Positions 1-12,540 of a stretch of 64,000 nt of DNA are shown here, one piece after another; position 1 is the stretch's first letter, and each line of letters starts with the position of its first letter. Under the pieces are notes generated by a model. That model was not told where the DNA came from and did no database searches. It saw only the letters and a program-made list of their open reading frames with translations. The stretch is from Phoronis australis (taxonomy: Eukaryota; Phoronida; Phoronidae). Made by a program: the position numbers and the translations under genes. Location of the stretch: positions 61,854-125,853 of the forward strand of contig NMRA01000360.1 in the NCBI GenBank assembly GCA_002633005.1, read 5' to 3'.

Positions 1-2915
1 TGTAAAAACGGAATTGAAGATAAAGTTCATTTCATTTTTTATTGCGAAAAATACATCCATATCCGACCATTTTTATACAAGATTCTGCCCTACCTCAAAT
101 ATTCCAAAATAACTTGAAATGTCTAGCGAAATTCATTCAAGACGCTTTGCAGGTTAGAAGTAATTATGCGTTTGTAAACAAGTCAAAGTGGTCATATTTG
201 AGTGTGTGCAATATGTTATGTCATGGTTTAATTGTTATTAGGTGACTGACTAAGCCCATTGAGGCTGGGGGTGTGGTGAATATTGTGTCTTTGAGATTGT
301 ATTTACTGGCACCCTTTTGTCACTATAATAAATAAGTAGGAATAAAAATCACTTCGACGACTCTCGTTTTGACGAGAGCACTTTGCGCTGCTTTGAGTTT
401 CGCCTTTAGAAAATATAAGTTTAACATTACTAGTAAAATATTATTTATATACATTTAATGAGATCATGAGTTTATTTTCAGTCTTAGTTTGGCCTCGGGT
501 AACGTTTCGAATTTGCTTACCGAGTTCCCCGGCCCAGTGTGACTATTTTCTCAATTTGTGTCTGGCAGTTTGAAAGTAAGACGTGTTTATGTCGAGTTAC
601 TATCTATAAAAGTTAATTTTAAATTTTTAAATACATTTGAATAATTGGGGATGTTGATGTGCTAGCAGTGAAAGGCATTCCGTTCGGTTAGGAACGTTGA
701 ATGCGCGATGTAGTGCGAGAACGCGGTCCACGGATAATACTAGTCTGATGGAGGATAATATAGTTTTATTACACAATCTTCTACTGATACTACTGAGTCT
801 GTTACAATCCATGCGATCATACACTTATATAGTGACACATATGAATCATGACAGGATATACTGTACAAACAAGTTTACTACAATTCCTCATGTTGGGGGT
901 GTACTTACATGAAGGAGATTATTGTACCGTAACCTATATTCGGGGCAAATAGGTCACAATTTTAGCATTCTGTCTTGACTCTCGCAGATCAGAATTAAAA
1001 GTAATTTCGACTTGCAAAGCACAAATATCTTTATTTTTCTGTTTAAAACATTATATAGAGGTATTAAGCTAACATGTTGAAAGTATGCACGTGGAGGTTT
1101 GTAACACTTTAAAAGATTAGATCTTACGCCATGACTGGCTTTTTTAGAATAAATTTCCAATTTTTCTCGACTCCTGGCTGTTTCCGATATCACCGAGAAC
1201 CCAAATGTACATTCATGAGAAAATTATTCATTCAACTTACTACTGCAGTAGAACATCAGTGCTTTCACTTAACTTAGTTGTCCTGTGCTATAGTTTCGTG
1301 CTTTACCAACTGATGATGGTTTTAAAAATAAAGCGAAACGTTTTGGAGTTTTTGATTATAGCCTTTGTTCTTTGATTTCTCATTACAATACGGCAAAAGA
1401 CTAGACAGGTGTAATTCGAACAAAAATCGTTCTTCAGAAAAAACAATCAAAGCAAGGTGTGACATGCTTATGGGTCTTCTATCTTTTTCCAATTCTATTT
1501 TTTTGTGGTGGCATTTTTCACAAAATGTGACTTCCTCTCCCTACTTTACGCAAAATTTGATCAGCTGATATGCTGTTGTGTTGAAATCTGAATGCATGGC
1601 TGCCAATCTATTTGGGGTTGGCACGTAATATTTAGTTTTCATGTTAAAAGTCCGTATTTTTCATGTTCATATGCAACATTTTCTGAAAGTTTAACTTTCA
1701 GTCAAAAGTTGATGTGAAACCCCCAAAACTACAAATTTTTATATTTTGCTAAGAAGACCAAGCGAAAAACGCAGATGACGTTGTTGTTTTATGGCAGACT
1801 CCGTTGAATTCGTCCCACCGGACCACGGGGCCTCTTCAAATTGCCAATGATTGCAAAGGTATTTTTATTTTCAGCTGGTTTTTAAGAGAAATAAATGATC
1901 AAAATCCGTAATAGTACAAAGTCCATACGTAGCGAATGTAGGTTCTACACGTACGTAAAATACGGGCAAATCCGAACAGTCGGCAGCCCGGGGAAAGCAA
2001 GACAAAAAGCCGACACAATGCGCCAATTGGCCAACATTAAGAAAGCACAATTTGTCAATGAAAAACTTTATGCACCAATGTCCCTGCCAGTGAGATTGGG
2101 ATAAAATGTAATTGTTTTTCTTATGCTGTTTGAGAATCATTACTAAGCACATTTTTAGCTTTGATACAAATCGAGAAAGAATTCTATTCTCAATATTATT
2201 GAAGATAAGTAGGGATCTTTTCATGCAACACACCTAATTTAAGGACTAAGTCCCTAATTATTTTGATTAATTAAGGGATCAGTTTTTAGTTATATTATTA
2301 GAAGATGACATTATCCAAAGAGGAGCTCGTAAAAATATAAAATGACAAAAAATAATAATTTGTGAGTAAAGAAAAACCAAATACGCAAAAGATTTAGGAA
2401 ACTTAGTCGAGTCCCTATTAATTGGGAGTGTTTCATGCAGCCGGCCAATGGTCTCCACATCCCATTATATGGCAATTCCAACTAACTAATCGTAAAGCGG
2501 AAAGTAACCGTTTTTATGTCACATTGAGAAAGAAACATAGCTCACTTGTTATCTTAGAAAGACACTTTTCTGTGTAAATAATTATTGCTTTGACGTTCAT
2601 TTAGGCTACACGAGGAACAACAGAAAGTGACGTAAACTGCCCAGCAGAATGACTACATCCTGGTTCTGTGTTCACCTGGATTTGAGAAAACACGAGCGAT
2701 CAGTACAGACTGTGTTCAGTAGGGAGTAGGGCATCGTATTTACCCCCATGATGAAGGTGACTATAGAATCTTGAAGTGAATATAGAACTTTCCTGGGCCG
2801 TCCACGTCATGACAATAATTAACAAGAAAAACGTGTGTTTTTACTAAACATGTTGGTTTTCAGATTGGTAGTACACTTGAAATCAATTTACTCGCAGCAA
2901 TTATTCACGGTTGGC
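1..2915. other. Intergenic, no feature seen
   Basis: AT-rich non-coding DNA. All open frames are short, overlap in several frames and carry no recognisable motif. I found no splice-flanked exon, no RNA gene and no clear repeat. Confidence 0.6.
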
Positions 2916-2919
2916 GCAG

Positions 2920-2980
2920 CACTGAAAAAAGTGGAGGCTACAGCCCCCCCCCCCAGCCCCCTATGTTGCACCGCCCGTGT
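2920..2980 (-). repeat. Terminal fragment of a G/C-run repeat family
   Basis: The segment contains cactgaaaaaagtggaggc, a run of C, and then tgttgcaccgcccgtg. Read on the minus strand it matches the two copies at 32340-32500, which share a G-run, a C-run and the ending cttttttcagtgctgc. It is one end of a dispersed, probably non-autonomous element; the other end is not recognised here. The match is by eye. Confidence 0.55.
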
Positions 2981-4004
2981 TTGTATTTTGAATGCGAATC
3001 CATTACTGAGCTTTAATAGTTTACACACAAGAATGCGGGAATAACACATCATTACGAGCGTGTTTGGTTTGAAATGAACTACAAGTCTGTCTCGGGTTTA
3101 CGAGACCATATTCTTTATGCTTCTAAACCACCATGGCGTAAATGTGACAGAGGCTACCTATTAATACAAAATACCACTGCCAGAATTGAATATTTTTATT
3201 TCATAGTTAATAGGAAATTTTACACAACTTTGCTTTGTCCTGCATTGTCAATTAAACAGCTGAAATACTTGTAGTTGCATGATCAGTGAAACTTCGTGAT
3301 CAGTTGGTAATATATAATGAATATCCATGTGAACTGGTGGCACGGTTACCCTTTCAAAAGCCCCATCTGCTTGAGCTTCAAAAGGTCGTCTGCAATGTCG
3401 GGGACCTTCTCCAGGGCTGGAATAAAATTTTAAAAATCACAACGTGTCTGCATTGCTTTGCTGAACCGCTTTTAATTCTGATTTCTTCATGACAAGATTT
3501 TCAGGGGGTCCGTTATCATTTTGAGGTTAATTGCGTAAAAGCAGTTGGACCATATTACAACGTAGTCAGTTTTCTTGAACATGATGATTAGAATAGCAAA
3601 ACACAGGTAAAATGTGAAAACACTGCAAAAATTACGCCCAGTCAACTGAAATGATACTATCTAGATCATCGCGTTCACATATTTAGGCGCCCAATTCCAT
3701 AGTATATTTCTCTCGGAGTGAAGTCGTTGATCCACATTTTGGACTGTTAAAGTAAAACTGGAAAAATTTCATTGGCAAAATCTAGTCGTCACCAGCAACC
3801 GTAGGTTTTAATGGAAAATTTAGTTCACAAAAATGACTCTATCCTTTTTACGGATATGTTAAAATTGTTGCGTGTTAATTGTTCCAGGTTAAATTGTGTA
3901 ACCATTATAGACGCAATAATCACGCAAGACCATACAATACTAGGCAGTGGAAAAGCGAATGTTTTGCAAGTATGCTCGGGAACTTGCGGAGCAACTGGGT
4001 AGAA
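2981..4004. other. Intergenic, no feature seen
   Basis: No coding, RNA or repeat signal was recognised. The open frames are short and do not look like protein families. Confidence 0.5.
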
Positions 4005-4110
4005 ATCAATAACGCTAGGACCTACGCTAGGACTTCGCTAAAAAAAACAAGACTTCGCGAGATTTAGGGAGATATTTTAAATGAAAACACGTGATTTTGG
4101 CTAGATTTTC
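4005..4110 (-). repeat. MITE copy, AGCGCTAGGAC-type termini
   Basis: It starts with aacgctaggacctacgctaggac and continues through gagatattttaaatgaaaac to ggctagatttt. This is the reverse complement, with small changes, of most of the element at 51672-51798, which has both inverted termini. The copy is therefore an inverted, right-truncated member of the same miniature inverted-repeat family. It has no coding capacity. Confidence 0.6.
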
Positions 4111-6705
4111 TAGTCGCGAGACAGCTACTGAACTCTATCCTGGTATTTTCGTAGCCCTAATTTCCCCTCGGAAGTGAACGTTATTTGCGTATGTGCAAAC
4201 TTCAGTCACAAGGCCAATAATTCTTCAGTTTGACGTCACACGATTTCCCAACTCCCAGGCAAAATTTATGGTTACGAAAACGCCAGAGGCGTTATGGATG
4301 GATCGAGAGCCTACTAGCGTAAGCGTACCCAAGCAAAATGGCAGTCACAAAGGAACATCGTCGATGAGCTTGAAATGTTGAATTTATTGCGCAATCCACG
4401 ACTTCTTGTTTCCTTAATATACAGAGCAAAGACTAAAGTTTGCTCACTGCAGTGGTTGATATGGACGTTATCACTGGTCTGGGTCAATGAAAGCCTTTGT
4501 TTACACCCTGCCTCAAGACGACTTGGAAAAAGGCGTTATAAGATACAGAAAGCACACTCAATGGGGTTTCTCAAAGATGAAGAAATTCAACAAAGCCATG
4601 CCTTTTTCGCATGATACATCCACTGGAAAAAATTGAGATGCCAACAATGACAAAAAATGTGATTTTGGCTCTTTTGTGCTTAAAATCACAAATTTATGAC
4701 TGCCCGATACAAGAGAGGAGACAAGAATCCAAATACTCCTACACTTGTAGATTCCAAAAGTTTAGGTCATTATCAATTATCAACCAGATTATTGTCAATT
4801 CCGATTTGTCTGAAGGTGACCTGAACAAGGATGTGCTTTGAAAATGGCGGGACTTCCGTACCCGGTAGATCAAAACAGAGGCCAAATTTCTGGACTTCGT
4901 GTACTCAAAACAACTTCAAGGAACTATGATTACTAGACGTTTCAACCTCTTCCCATCTAGTCCAACAAAATGCCATCAAACCTGGCCCTCTCCAAATCCT
5001 TTATTTTTGGGGGCTCCTTACAAAGGCCGAGCTACAAAGGCCCGAACCTTGGCTTCAGGCCACACTCTTCCATCGACCTTTTCACAGATTGTGGGATAAA
5101 GCTCACCCACAGCAAGACCGCTATTAGACGGACGGAAGACTTATGATCTGTAGAAAGCGCTTCATTTTAGTAGAATTTGAAGCAGCCAGGGATACAGTTT
5201 ATCATAAATGCGAGTAAACAAGTAACATCTATCCAAAATCAAATGCCAGCTTACCGAACGTGCGATCGCATGCGTATTGTCGTGGATATGTATCCAAATT
5301 CGGTACTGCATTCAAAACTTTAATAAAATTCGATTTGTAGGATTTTCTTTAAGTGCTTGGCACTAAAAAACATGCGTCAAAGCTTCGCTTGTACAAGTAC
5401 GAAAATGAGTGTTTCGTGTGATTTCATCAGACACTTGAATTGGGCTTTTCAATTAAATACTACCTCGTAAACTGAAAATGAGTCAAAATCTACTGTAACG
5501 GCGAACCCAACATTCACTCACCTCCTAATATGCTACCTCCTTGGTGTTACTTATGTATTTCATATATAAGCGTGGGTGCCTAAATTTGGATACAGTGCAG
5601 ACACACGATATTTCAATACCTTGATTTTTAAAAAGGTTCCTGTTTATACTTAAAGACGATTTAAGTAAGGAGGTCAATAGTACCAGGTCTGGGTCAAGAT
5701 TAGTCCGACATTTCTTTGATTTGAAAGTCTGTGAGTTTAGCAATTAATCACAGTATTCAAAATACCATGGAAGTCTTACACACGTAGTTACTGACCATCG
5801 AGTAATAGAAAGCTGATCTATAGTCACAAAATAATCTCAGAACTACACGAACATTACTATGAATCCAAAGTATTAAGCCATCTTGTTGGCATCACGGTGA
5901 TCGGACAAGGAACTCCAGAGATAGCTGAGCCAGCCGAATTCTATGGATTCCTTATCTCTACGCCAGGGCGGCCAGCCCTTTTGTGTCTGAACATAACTTA
6001 CGGAGGCAGTGGTTACTAATCTGTAAAAACCCTTTACAGCAGGTAACTTTGCTAGATGGGCAGGTCGTTTTCACTTGTTTATACCGAAGCATTTGTTGGT
6101 AGTAGATTGATTGTCTGAAATGAACAATTTATGACATAAACGACAAATAACTGTAATGGCAATGTTCAAACCAAAAAGAACATGGCGTTTTAACTGCTAA
6201 TGCACACGCAAAATAACGTGTCATGGTTTATTTCCGCCAGCGGGACTGTTCAACACAAATAAGAGAACAGAGATTACGCACTTTAGTGACCACGTGGTTC
6301 ACGAGTCGCGTCCATCATGGTTGGGTATCGCCAATAGGACAAATTCTACGTGAGGGCACAAAATCGTCTTTTACTTGACCCAATTTCTAATACAGGCCCG
6401 TCCTGAAATAGCACAACAACACTTTGGTTCTCCATATTGCAACACATGTGTCAAGCAAATGTCCCGCTTCTCCTCATGCAATAGGCACAACAAGCAAAGA
6501 AACTAGCAAAATGGCTTCTCTTGTTAAGCAACACAGGAGAACCTAGCATTTTCAACACTAGACCACTCAGCTATGCATTGTAGTTTTTTTACTTTTTTGC
6601 GGTAAACACCTTGGCCACTTTTGGTTGGCTGGTACTTGAAACATCATTCGTATCTAGGGAACACACTTTTTACGCTGAACGGGCAACTGGTGAGATGGGA
6701 TTTAC
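4111..6705. other. Intergenic, no feature seen
   Basis: About 2.6 kb without a supported gene. Open frames such as 4193-4381 and 4611-4841 lack motifs and splice context, and I treat them as chance. Confidence 0.5.
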
Positions 6706-7155
6706 GTAAAGGAGAATGCCAACCGATTTAATTAGTCTTTTTTACCATCTTCATCCCGCTATACGGTAGATCTTACCTAGCCGAGAGGTGTCGCGTTAAC
6801 CCGACAGGAAGGTGACTAAACAAACCAGCGACATCAGTGGTTCATCTGAAGAGTGAGTGTCGCTATGGTGTGGTCTATCCTTCCCGCTTGTGAGAACTAT
6901 GAACGGCTGCGAGGAAAGCGGGTATATCGTTTTTTTCAATTTCCTCGAGAGCCCAAAAAGCTTCGAAAGTGGCTCGGAAGTGAAGAATGAAAAGTACGCC
7001 AGAAACCCGTGTTGTGAACTGCTGAACAGACTGCGTGTGAAAAGCGCCAATGACGTCATTGGATAATTTCAACACCTCCGTCTGCCGTCAGGTGTCAGGT
7101 ACTCGATCTAAATTGATACAAAAAAGGTTGTTTTTTGGGTGGCATACTCCTTTAA
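6706..7155 (-). mobile_element. TTAA-type DNA transposon, short internally deleted copy
   Basis: The left end reads taaaggagaatgccaacc and the right end gggtggcatactcctttaa, so the ends are inverted repeats of about 17 bp. Internally it matches the reverse complement of the two ends of the longer copies at 27944-29459 and 39727-41340, for example the segments around gaccgattaagacgg and cacgcagtctgttcagcag. The middle of the long form, including the P2X7-like relic, is missing. It has no coding capacity, so it is a MITE mobilised in trans. The flanking TTAA suggests a piggyBac- or Kolobok-type transposase (inference). Confidence 0.8.
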
Positions 7156-7454
7156 GCTGGTCAGAGCTTACAGTCACACAACGGAATTAACAGGTGAACG
7201 TTAAGCCTAACTTCTCTGAGGGCAACCGTTTTTCTCTGTCTGAAGATTTCTGGTGATAGTATTTCATACAAAACACATCGGCTTGACGTAAGTCGTTTGC
7301 AAATAGTATTTTTAAATATCGCTTAGCGTCAAGCGCACTGTTTACAACAAAAGGGCTTAATTACATGAGCTTATACCACAATATCAGCCTCGAATGGCCA
7401 AAACAACCGTGTTACTAATAACCCATTTAGTTATTAAACGGCGTTAGATAAAAT

Positions 7455-7550
7455 TTCGACGGGAAAGCGAAACCGGTTTCGAACCCGGTCCGCAAGAGTT
7501 TCGACTGTCGATTCTACCACTGAACCACTCAGCGGCTGACGTCAGCGAAC
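7455..7550 (-). repeat. tRNA-derived SINE head, left arm
   Basis: On the minus strand the segment reads gccgctgagtggttcagtgg (A-box-like), then about 35 bases on gggttcgaaacc (B-box). The spacing is that of a tRNA, but the flanks do not form an acceptor stem and the DNA runs on into a repeat tail, so it is a pol III promoter of a SINE rather than a functional tRNA gene. The paired copy is at 10808-10885. Confidence 0.65.
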
Positions 7551-8105
7551 GTGAACACAGAGTACTTAAATGAGCACGCGCATTGATCTCATGTTCAACA
7601 AACCGCATTGCATTAACATGAATATACGCTGTGGAAACAAAACGCAAAATTTCAATAAAAATGACTTCTTTAATTCGGTAAAATTTATCTGTCATTACCC
7701 CTCACTTGTAAATCATCGATCTCCAGTTTGAATTCAAGTAACGTGTGGTCGCGATGCTTTGATTTGGACATTAAACTCAGTAACCAGTGGTAACCTACTT
7801 TAGCAGACGATATTTTCACGGTGGACGCTTAGCATAATAAGATGTGTAGTAAGCTAGAGTAGTTGCTTAAAATAAAAGTTATTTGAGATTCAATTTTATT
7901 TGGTTTTAAGTAAAAACATCATTTTAACAAGAAAAACTCGGCGTTTCTTGAAAGGTTACGACCTCCTACCTCAGGGCTCTGATATAGAAAGTAGTTACAA
8001 AAGCTTAGGCTGACGCCCCTCGGGCGATAATTCTCCAAAATCCACGAGGGCTCTAAATTACAGGGATAACGACTTCGCCGTGTAATAATCTATATTTATC
8101 AGGTG

Positions 8106-9350
8106 AGAGCAGACAATGAGAGAGCTGGACCATGTAAACATTAGCCTGCCAACTTCAAACTGTGAACGACACTGCTGTAACCGGACAGGGCGATCGGACA
8201 GCCGGGTTACTCATTCCACAACACGGGTGCGTAACGAACATGTTCCGTTGCCTGCGCTCGTTCACGGGGCATCTCTACTATTTCTTGATCACTGTATTCC
8301 GATTTGAACCTAACGATCCACCTGTGAAGTCTTCGTCGTATGAGTGCTCGTCTAAGTCGGAATTGCAAGTTGCCATGTTGACATTTGTTTAAACAATTCT
8401 CATCCTAGCTAATGTCTTGAGAACCCAGCAATGAATAAATCAGTGCGTTACCGGCTTTAGATGAAATAAAGCTAATTGACCGTGGGCACCGAGGCCGTGT
8501 GACCGCATGCTAGATCAGTGTTTGCTGACATAAAGTTGTTGTGAAACAATAACTCGGTTTTATATGCTATGGTCAGATGTTAGGGGGATATTTATTTAGA
8601 CATACATATACATTATTCGAACCATTGTTATTGTACAACTTTTGTCTCAACGGTTCTGTGGAAACTTGAGTTCACGGGCACCTACGAGTACGCAGATTTT
8701 GCAGTTTCGCGGCTAATGCACCAAAATAATCACGTGTACATTATTTCTTTGGTGCACTAGTATACTTTTTTCGTGACTGGAAGTTGAGTTTCCAACTTTA
8801 GGTGGTTTATATTCGTGATGTCTTCTGTCCGGCCGCGTCCGGCCTGAACCGGGTTCCGAGCCACCGGTTGGGATAACAAGCGTTGTGTGTGTTTAGAGCT
8901 GAAAAAATCTCAAGTATAAAATTACAAGACACAGCTATGTTCTCTTGTGTGTATTTCACCGAACAGACCCCAAATTCCCGCGACGGATCTTAAAATTGGC
9001 GTACCGAACTTTGTAGGCTACGGCACGTTCAAATACCTATAAATCCGAAACAGCGAAATATTAAAAGAATGCGCTTGTTCAAGAACTCGATGTATTTATA
9101 AGGGGTTTTCATCGACTTTTGATGATTTATTGGTGTAAAACGATGGATTCAAGCGATAAGCTGACACCAGTTAGCGTGTTGTGAGCTGCTGAACAGACTG
9201 CTTCGAACCTGTGACGTCATTGGTTAATTTCAACGTACACCGCCATCTGCCGTCAGGTGTCAGGTAAAAGATTGAACTTGCTGTTATCGAGTGGAACTAC
9301 TCGATCTAATTTGATACAAGTAAATTTTTTTGGGTGGCATTCTCCTTTAA
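8106..9350 (-). mobile_element. TTAA-type DNA transposon, long copy, one end lost
   Basis: The right end is gggtggcattctcctttaa at 9332-9350. Reading on the minus strand, the copy follows the long elements at 27944-29459 and 39727-41340 through the GC-rich middle and into the P2X7-like relic at about 8250-8395. The second terminus is missing, and the homology fades at about 8225, next to the inner edge of the left foldback arm. The relic is interrupted by a stop. This is a dead copy nested inside the composite. Confidence 0.7.
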
Positions 9351-10144
9351 GTATGTACAATTTGAAAGCAATTCCTTGGCCGATTTTATACGATTATGTG
9401 TCTAACTTTAGCGAACATACCGATTTCTTTCTATGACAGTTTTTGAGATAAATACAAGTATTAGCGCACCAAACAGAAAAATGGCCGAAAATTTCCTTTT
9501 TGTTTGAACAAGGATTTCCAACAGATAACACGCAGAATTATTTGGTAGCAACAAACTAGAACATGCTTGAAGCACATACGTCAATTTTTGTGTTCGAATG
9601 GTAAAACTAACCTCCTGAGATTAAAAATGCGTAAATCTAACTGTTTTGACTTTAAAACGTTTGAGAAGAAATATATAAAACCCCTTTGTATCTTATAGAT
9701 TTTTACTAAAATAATATATCGATGCAGTAATAAGTAAATTAAATGACTACGTTGATGCTTCACCCACCCACTCGCCCCAGGAAATACCGAAAAGGGCGAC
9801 TCATCCTCCGCATGACACTTCAGTCAGTAATCGAATGCAGTAGCGTCAACGAGACTCAGCAAATAACTAATATAGAAGGAGATTAAATGCAATCTTATTT
9901 CAACATGTGCACTTGCTTTCACTTTCCATAGATCAGTAACATCATCTCCAGGCACTATTTCACGGTGAATTTAACTTAAGCTGAGGTAAAAATGCTGGCC
10001 TTCACAATTAGCCATTCAATTAGCGAACGGTGGGCGAGGGCACAGAATAGCCTTCGCGAACAATGCGCGGTAGCAGGGTGGGTTCATCCGCAAGCAAAGA
10101 AATATGCGCACGAGACGCGAAATATGGTCTGTATATGTTTAAAG
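9351..10144. other. Interior of the composite, nothing recognised
   Basis: AT-rich DNA between the nested transposon and the right arm. Open frames at 9581-9763 (minus) and 9992-10180 (plus) carry no recognisable motif. Confidence 0.45.
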
Positions 10145-10238
10145 GGCGAAGTCGTTATGCCCCGTAATCTAGAGCCCTAGTGGATTTCGGAATTCTACAA
10201 AATCCACGAGGGCTCTAGATATGGAAGATAACGACTGA
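10145..10238. repeat. Hairpin at the inner edge of the right arm
   Basis: The sequence ctagagccctagtggattt is followed after a short loop by aaatccacgagggctctag, and the flanking bases also pair (cgaagtcgttat with ataacgact), giving arms of about 40 bp. The left composite arm has only one of these two arms, at 8036-8080. The structure resembles the terminal hairpin of a foldback or rolling-type element, but I cannot name the family. Confidence 0.6.
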
Positions 10239-10807
10239 GAACATGTAATAATCTATTTATACCGCATACTGAACGAGAAACATTGCAATGAATCGACCTG
10301 CCTTTCTCAACTCCCCTCAGCTTTTGTAACTACTTTCTATGTCAGAGGCCTGAGGTCGCGACCTTTCAAGAAACGCCGAGTTTTTCTTTTTTAAAATGAT
10401 GTTTTTACGTAAAACCAAATAAAAATTGAAGCAAATTAGCACTAAAGTGAATTTGTAAAATAATATGTATTTTAAGCAACAGTTATTACTCTAGCTTATT
10501 ACGCATCTTATTATGCTAAGCGTCCACCGTGAAAATATCGTCTGCAAAAAAGTAGGTTACCACTGGTTACTGAGTTTAATGTCCAAGTCAAAGCATAGCT
10601 ATCACACGTTACTTGCATTCTAACTGGAGATCGATTATTTACAAGTGAGAGAAAATTACAGATAAATTTTACCGAATTAAAGAAGTCGTTTTTATTGAAA
10701 TTGTGCGCTTTGTTTTTCACAGTATATTTATGTCAGTGCAATGCGGTTTGTTGAACATGAGATTATTGCGCGTGCTCATTTAAGTATTCTATTTTCACGT
10801 TCGTTTG

Positions 10808-10885
10808 ACGTCAGCCGCTGAGTGATGCAGTGGTAAAGTAGTTGACCTGAAACTCATGCGGCCCGGGTTTTAAACCGGCCTCGAT
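10808..10885 (+). repeat. tRNA-derived SINE head, right arm
   Basis: It reads gccgctgagtgatgcagtgg, then cccgggttttaaaccggcc, which corresponds to the A- and B-box positions of the copy at 7455-7550. The B-box has drifted (gggttttaaacc), so this copy is probably transcriptionally dead. Confidence 0.6.
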
Positions 10886-10964
10886 TTCAAGCCAAAATGT
10901 TATCTAACGCCATTTAATAACTAAGTGGGTTATTGGCCATTCGAGGCTGATATTGTGGTATAAG

Positions 10965-11300
10965 AGGAGAATATGCGTCGGCGAGAGGGGAATAGCGTAT
11001 GAGAGAACGAATTTTGTGTACGGGCGCGGTCAAGGAAGTTCAGATGCCTTGCATTCTTAAAATACGAACTTGTTTATGCCTCGGCGGAAGTTTTACATTC
11101 GGTAATGAAAGTCAGTTTGTAAGTTTCCCGGCCCTTGGGCCAAAAGATATCCACTGATTACAATTGCAGCATGTTTTATGATACTAGAAACATGGCGATT
11201 TAATGAATTGAGGTTAGTGGTTGTGCATGGCATACAATTGTCAGTTTATTTATAAGCAGTAGGAAATGATCATATATGTTATGAAGTATGTAAAAATGAT
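10965..11300. other. Intergenic, no feature seen
   Basis: A short spacer between the foldback composite and the non-LTR retrotransposon relic. Nothing recognised. Confidence 0.45.
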
Positions 11301-11329
11301 ACCGCTATTGAACTTTTGACTTATCTGTT

Positions 11330-12533
11330 CCAAATGGTTTTTCGTTTCCTAGTTTATGGGCTAAATCCGTTATTATGCCTATTCCAAAGGGGTCAGAAAG
11401 GACCCGCGCGTCCCGCTGAGTTATAGAGGTATCAGCTTGTCGTCTAACGTATACAAGTTGTATAGTAGTGTATTGAACAATAGACTTGTTGAGTACGCGG
11501 AGGAAAACGGGCTCCTTGTTGATGAGCAAAATGACTTTCGTCGTGACAGAGCATGTGTTGATCACGTCTTTGTTTTGACCTCGATTATACGTAATCGCTT
11601 GAATAACAAATAATCCACATTTGCGACTTTTATTGATATGCAAAAAGCTTTTGACTGGGTAGATAGAAATAGTTTACTTTTTAAAATGTTGGATCTTATG
11701 ATAGTTGGAAAATTTTATGAATCGGTTAAAATATTTATGCCAAAACTCAATCCTGTGTTAAGATTAATAATGCCTTTACGGACTGGTTTTATACATCTTG
11801 TGGGGTCAAACAAGGAGATGTTTTATCACCTACTCTTTTTGCACTATTTATAAATGATTTGGCAAAGGAATTAAAAGAGTCAAATTTAGGAATTCCTATC
11901 GGTGCTGATAAAGTTTCATCTTTGTTTTATGCTGATGATGTAGTGGTACTTGCCGAGAGCGAAGAAAATTTACAGGGTTTATTGAATATAGTTGATAAAT
12001 GGTGCTCTAAATGGAGGCTAATTGTCAATCAGGAAAAAACTAATATTATTCACTTCAGATTCAAGCATGTCTCTCGTAGTTTATATCCATTTCGGTTGGG
12101 TCGACTAGACCTAGAATATGTACCCAAATATAAATATTTAGGAATAATTTTAAATGAACATTTGAAGTTTTCTGAAACTGCTAAAACTCTATCCGAATCT
12201 GCCGGAAGAGCTTTGGGCGCTTTAATTAATAAATTTAAAAAGAATAAAAATATGAGGTACAGAACATTCACTACATTATTCAATGCTTGTGTAGTGCCTG
12301 TTAGAGATTATTGTGTAGGTGTCTGGGGCGGCTCTAGTCTACAGGATTATGATGTCATTCAGAATAGAGCCGCGCGATTTTTCTTGGGCGTTCACATATT
12401 CGCTCCTAATCATGCTGTTATGGGTGACATGGGGTGGGAATTGACCAGTGTTAGGCGGAAAATTGTGCTTTTGAGAATGTGGAATCGTTTTATTAATTTC
12501 GAGGATGATAGACTAACATACCCCGAATATTAA
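11330..12533 (+). pseudogene. Non-LTR retrotransposon reverse transcriptase, 5'-truncated and broken
   Basis: Fragments in several plus-strand frames make a reverse transcriptase of the LINE type. There is SVIMPIPKGSER at about 11365, LSYRGISLSSNVYKLYSSVL at about 11415, the motif A region FATFIDMQKAFDWVDRNSL at about 11620-11675, the catalytic YADD in LFYADDVVVLAE at about 11920, and KYLGIILNE in the thumb. The 224-residue open frame from 11859 to 12533 carries the C-terminal half, ending in a region with NRAARFFLGVH. Frame changes and a stop at about 11610 separate the pieces, and no endonuclease is visible upstream. The relic could belong to the L1, Tx1 or CR1 groups; I did not resolve which. 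It is not expected to be active. Confidence 0.85.
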
Positions 12534-12540
12534 AGAGGCA

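Larger units (their letters stand above)
7370..10964. mobile_element. 3.6 kb inverted-repeat (foldback-like) composite
   Basis: Two arms of about 700-820 bp, 7370-8080 and 10145-10964, are reverse complements with roughly 80 percent identity by eye. The outer ends are cttataccac and gtggtataag. Each arm contains a tRNA-derived head, at 7460-7545 (minus) and 10808-10885 (plus). The interior holds a TTAA-type transposon copy ending at 9350 and otherwise unrecognised DNA. The structure could be one foldback element, or two copies of a SINE-bearing repeat that landed in opposite orientation. Confidence 0.7.

Noticed and set aside
7455-7550. Functional tRNA gene
   Set aside because: There is no acceptor pairing, and the same segment is embedded in both arms of an inverted repeat.
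11305-11643. 112-codon minus-strand open frame
   Set aside because: It is antisense to the reverse transcriptase relic, whose sense motifs are clear.
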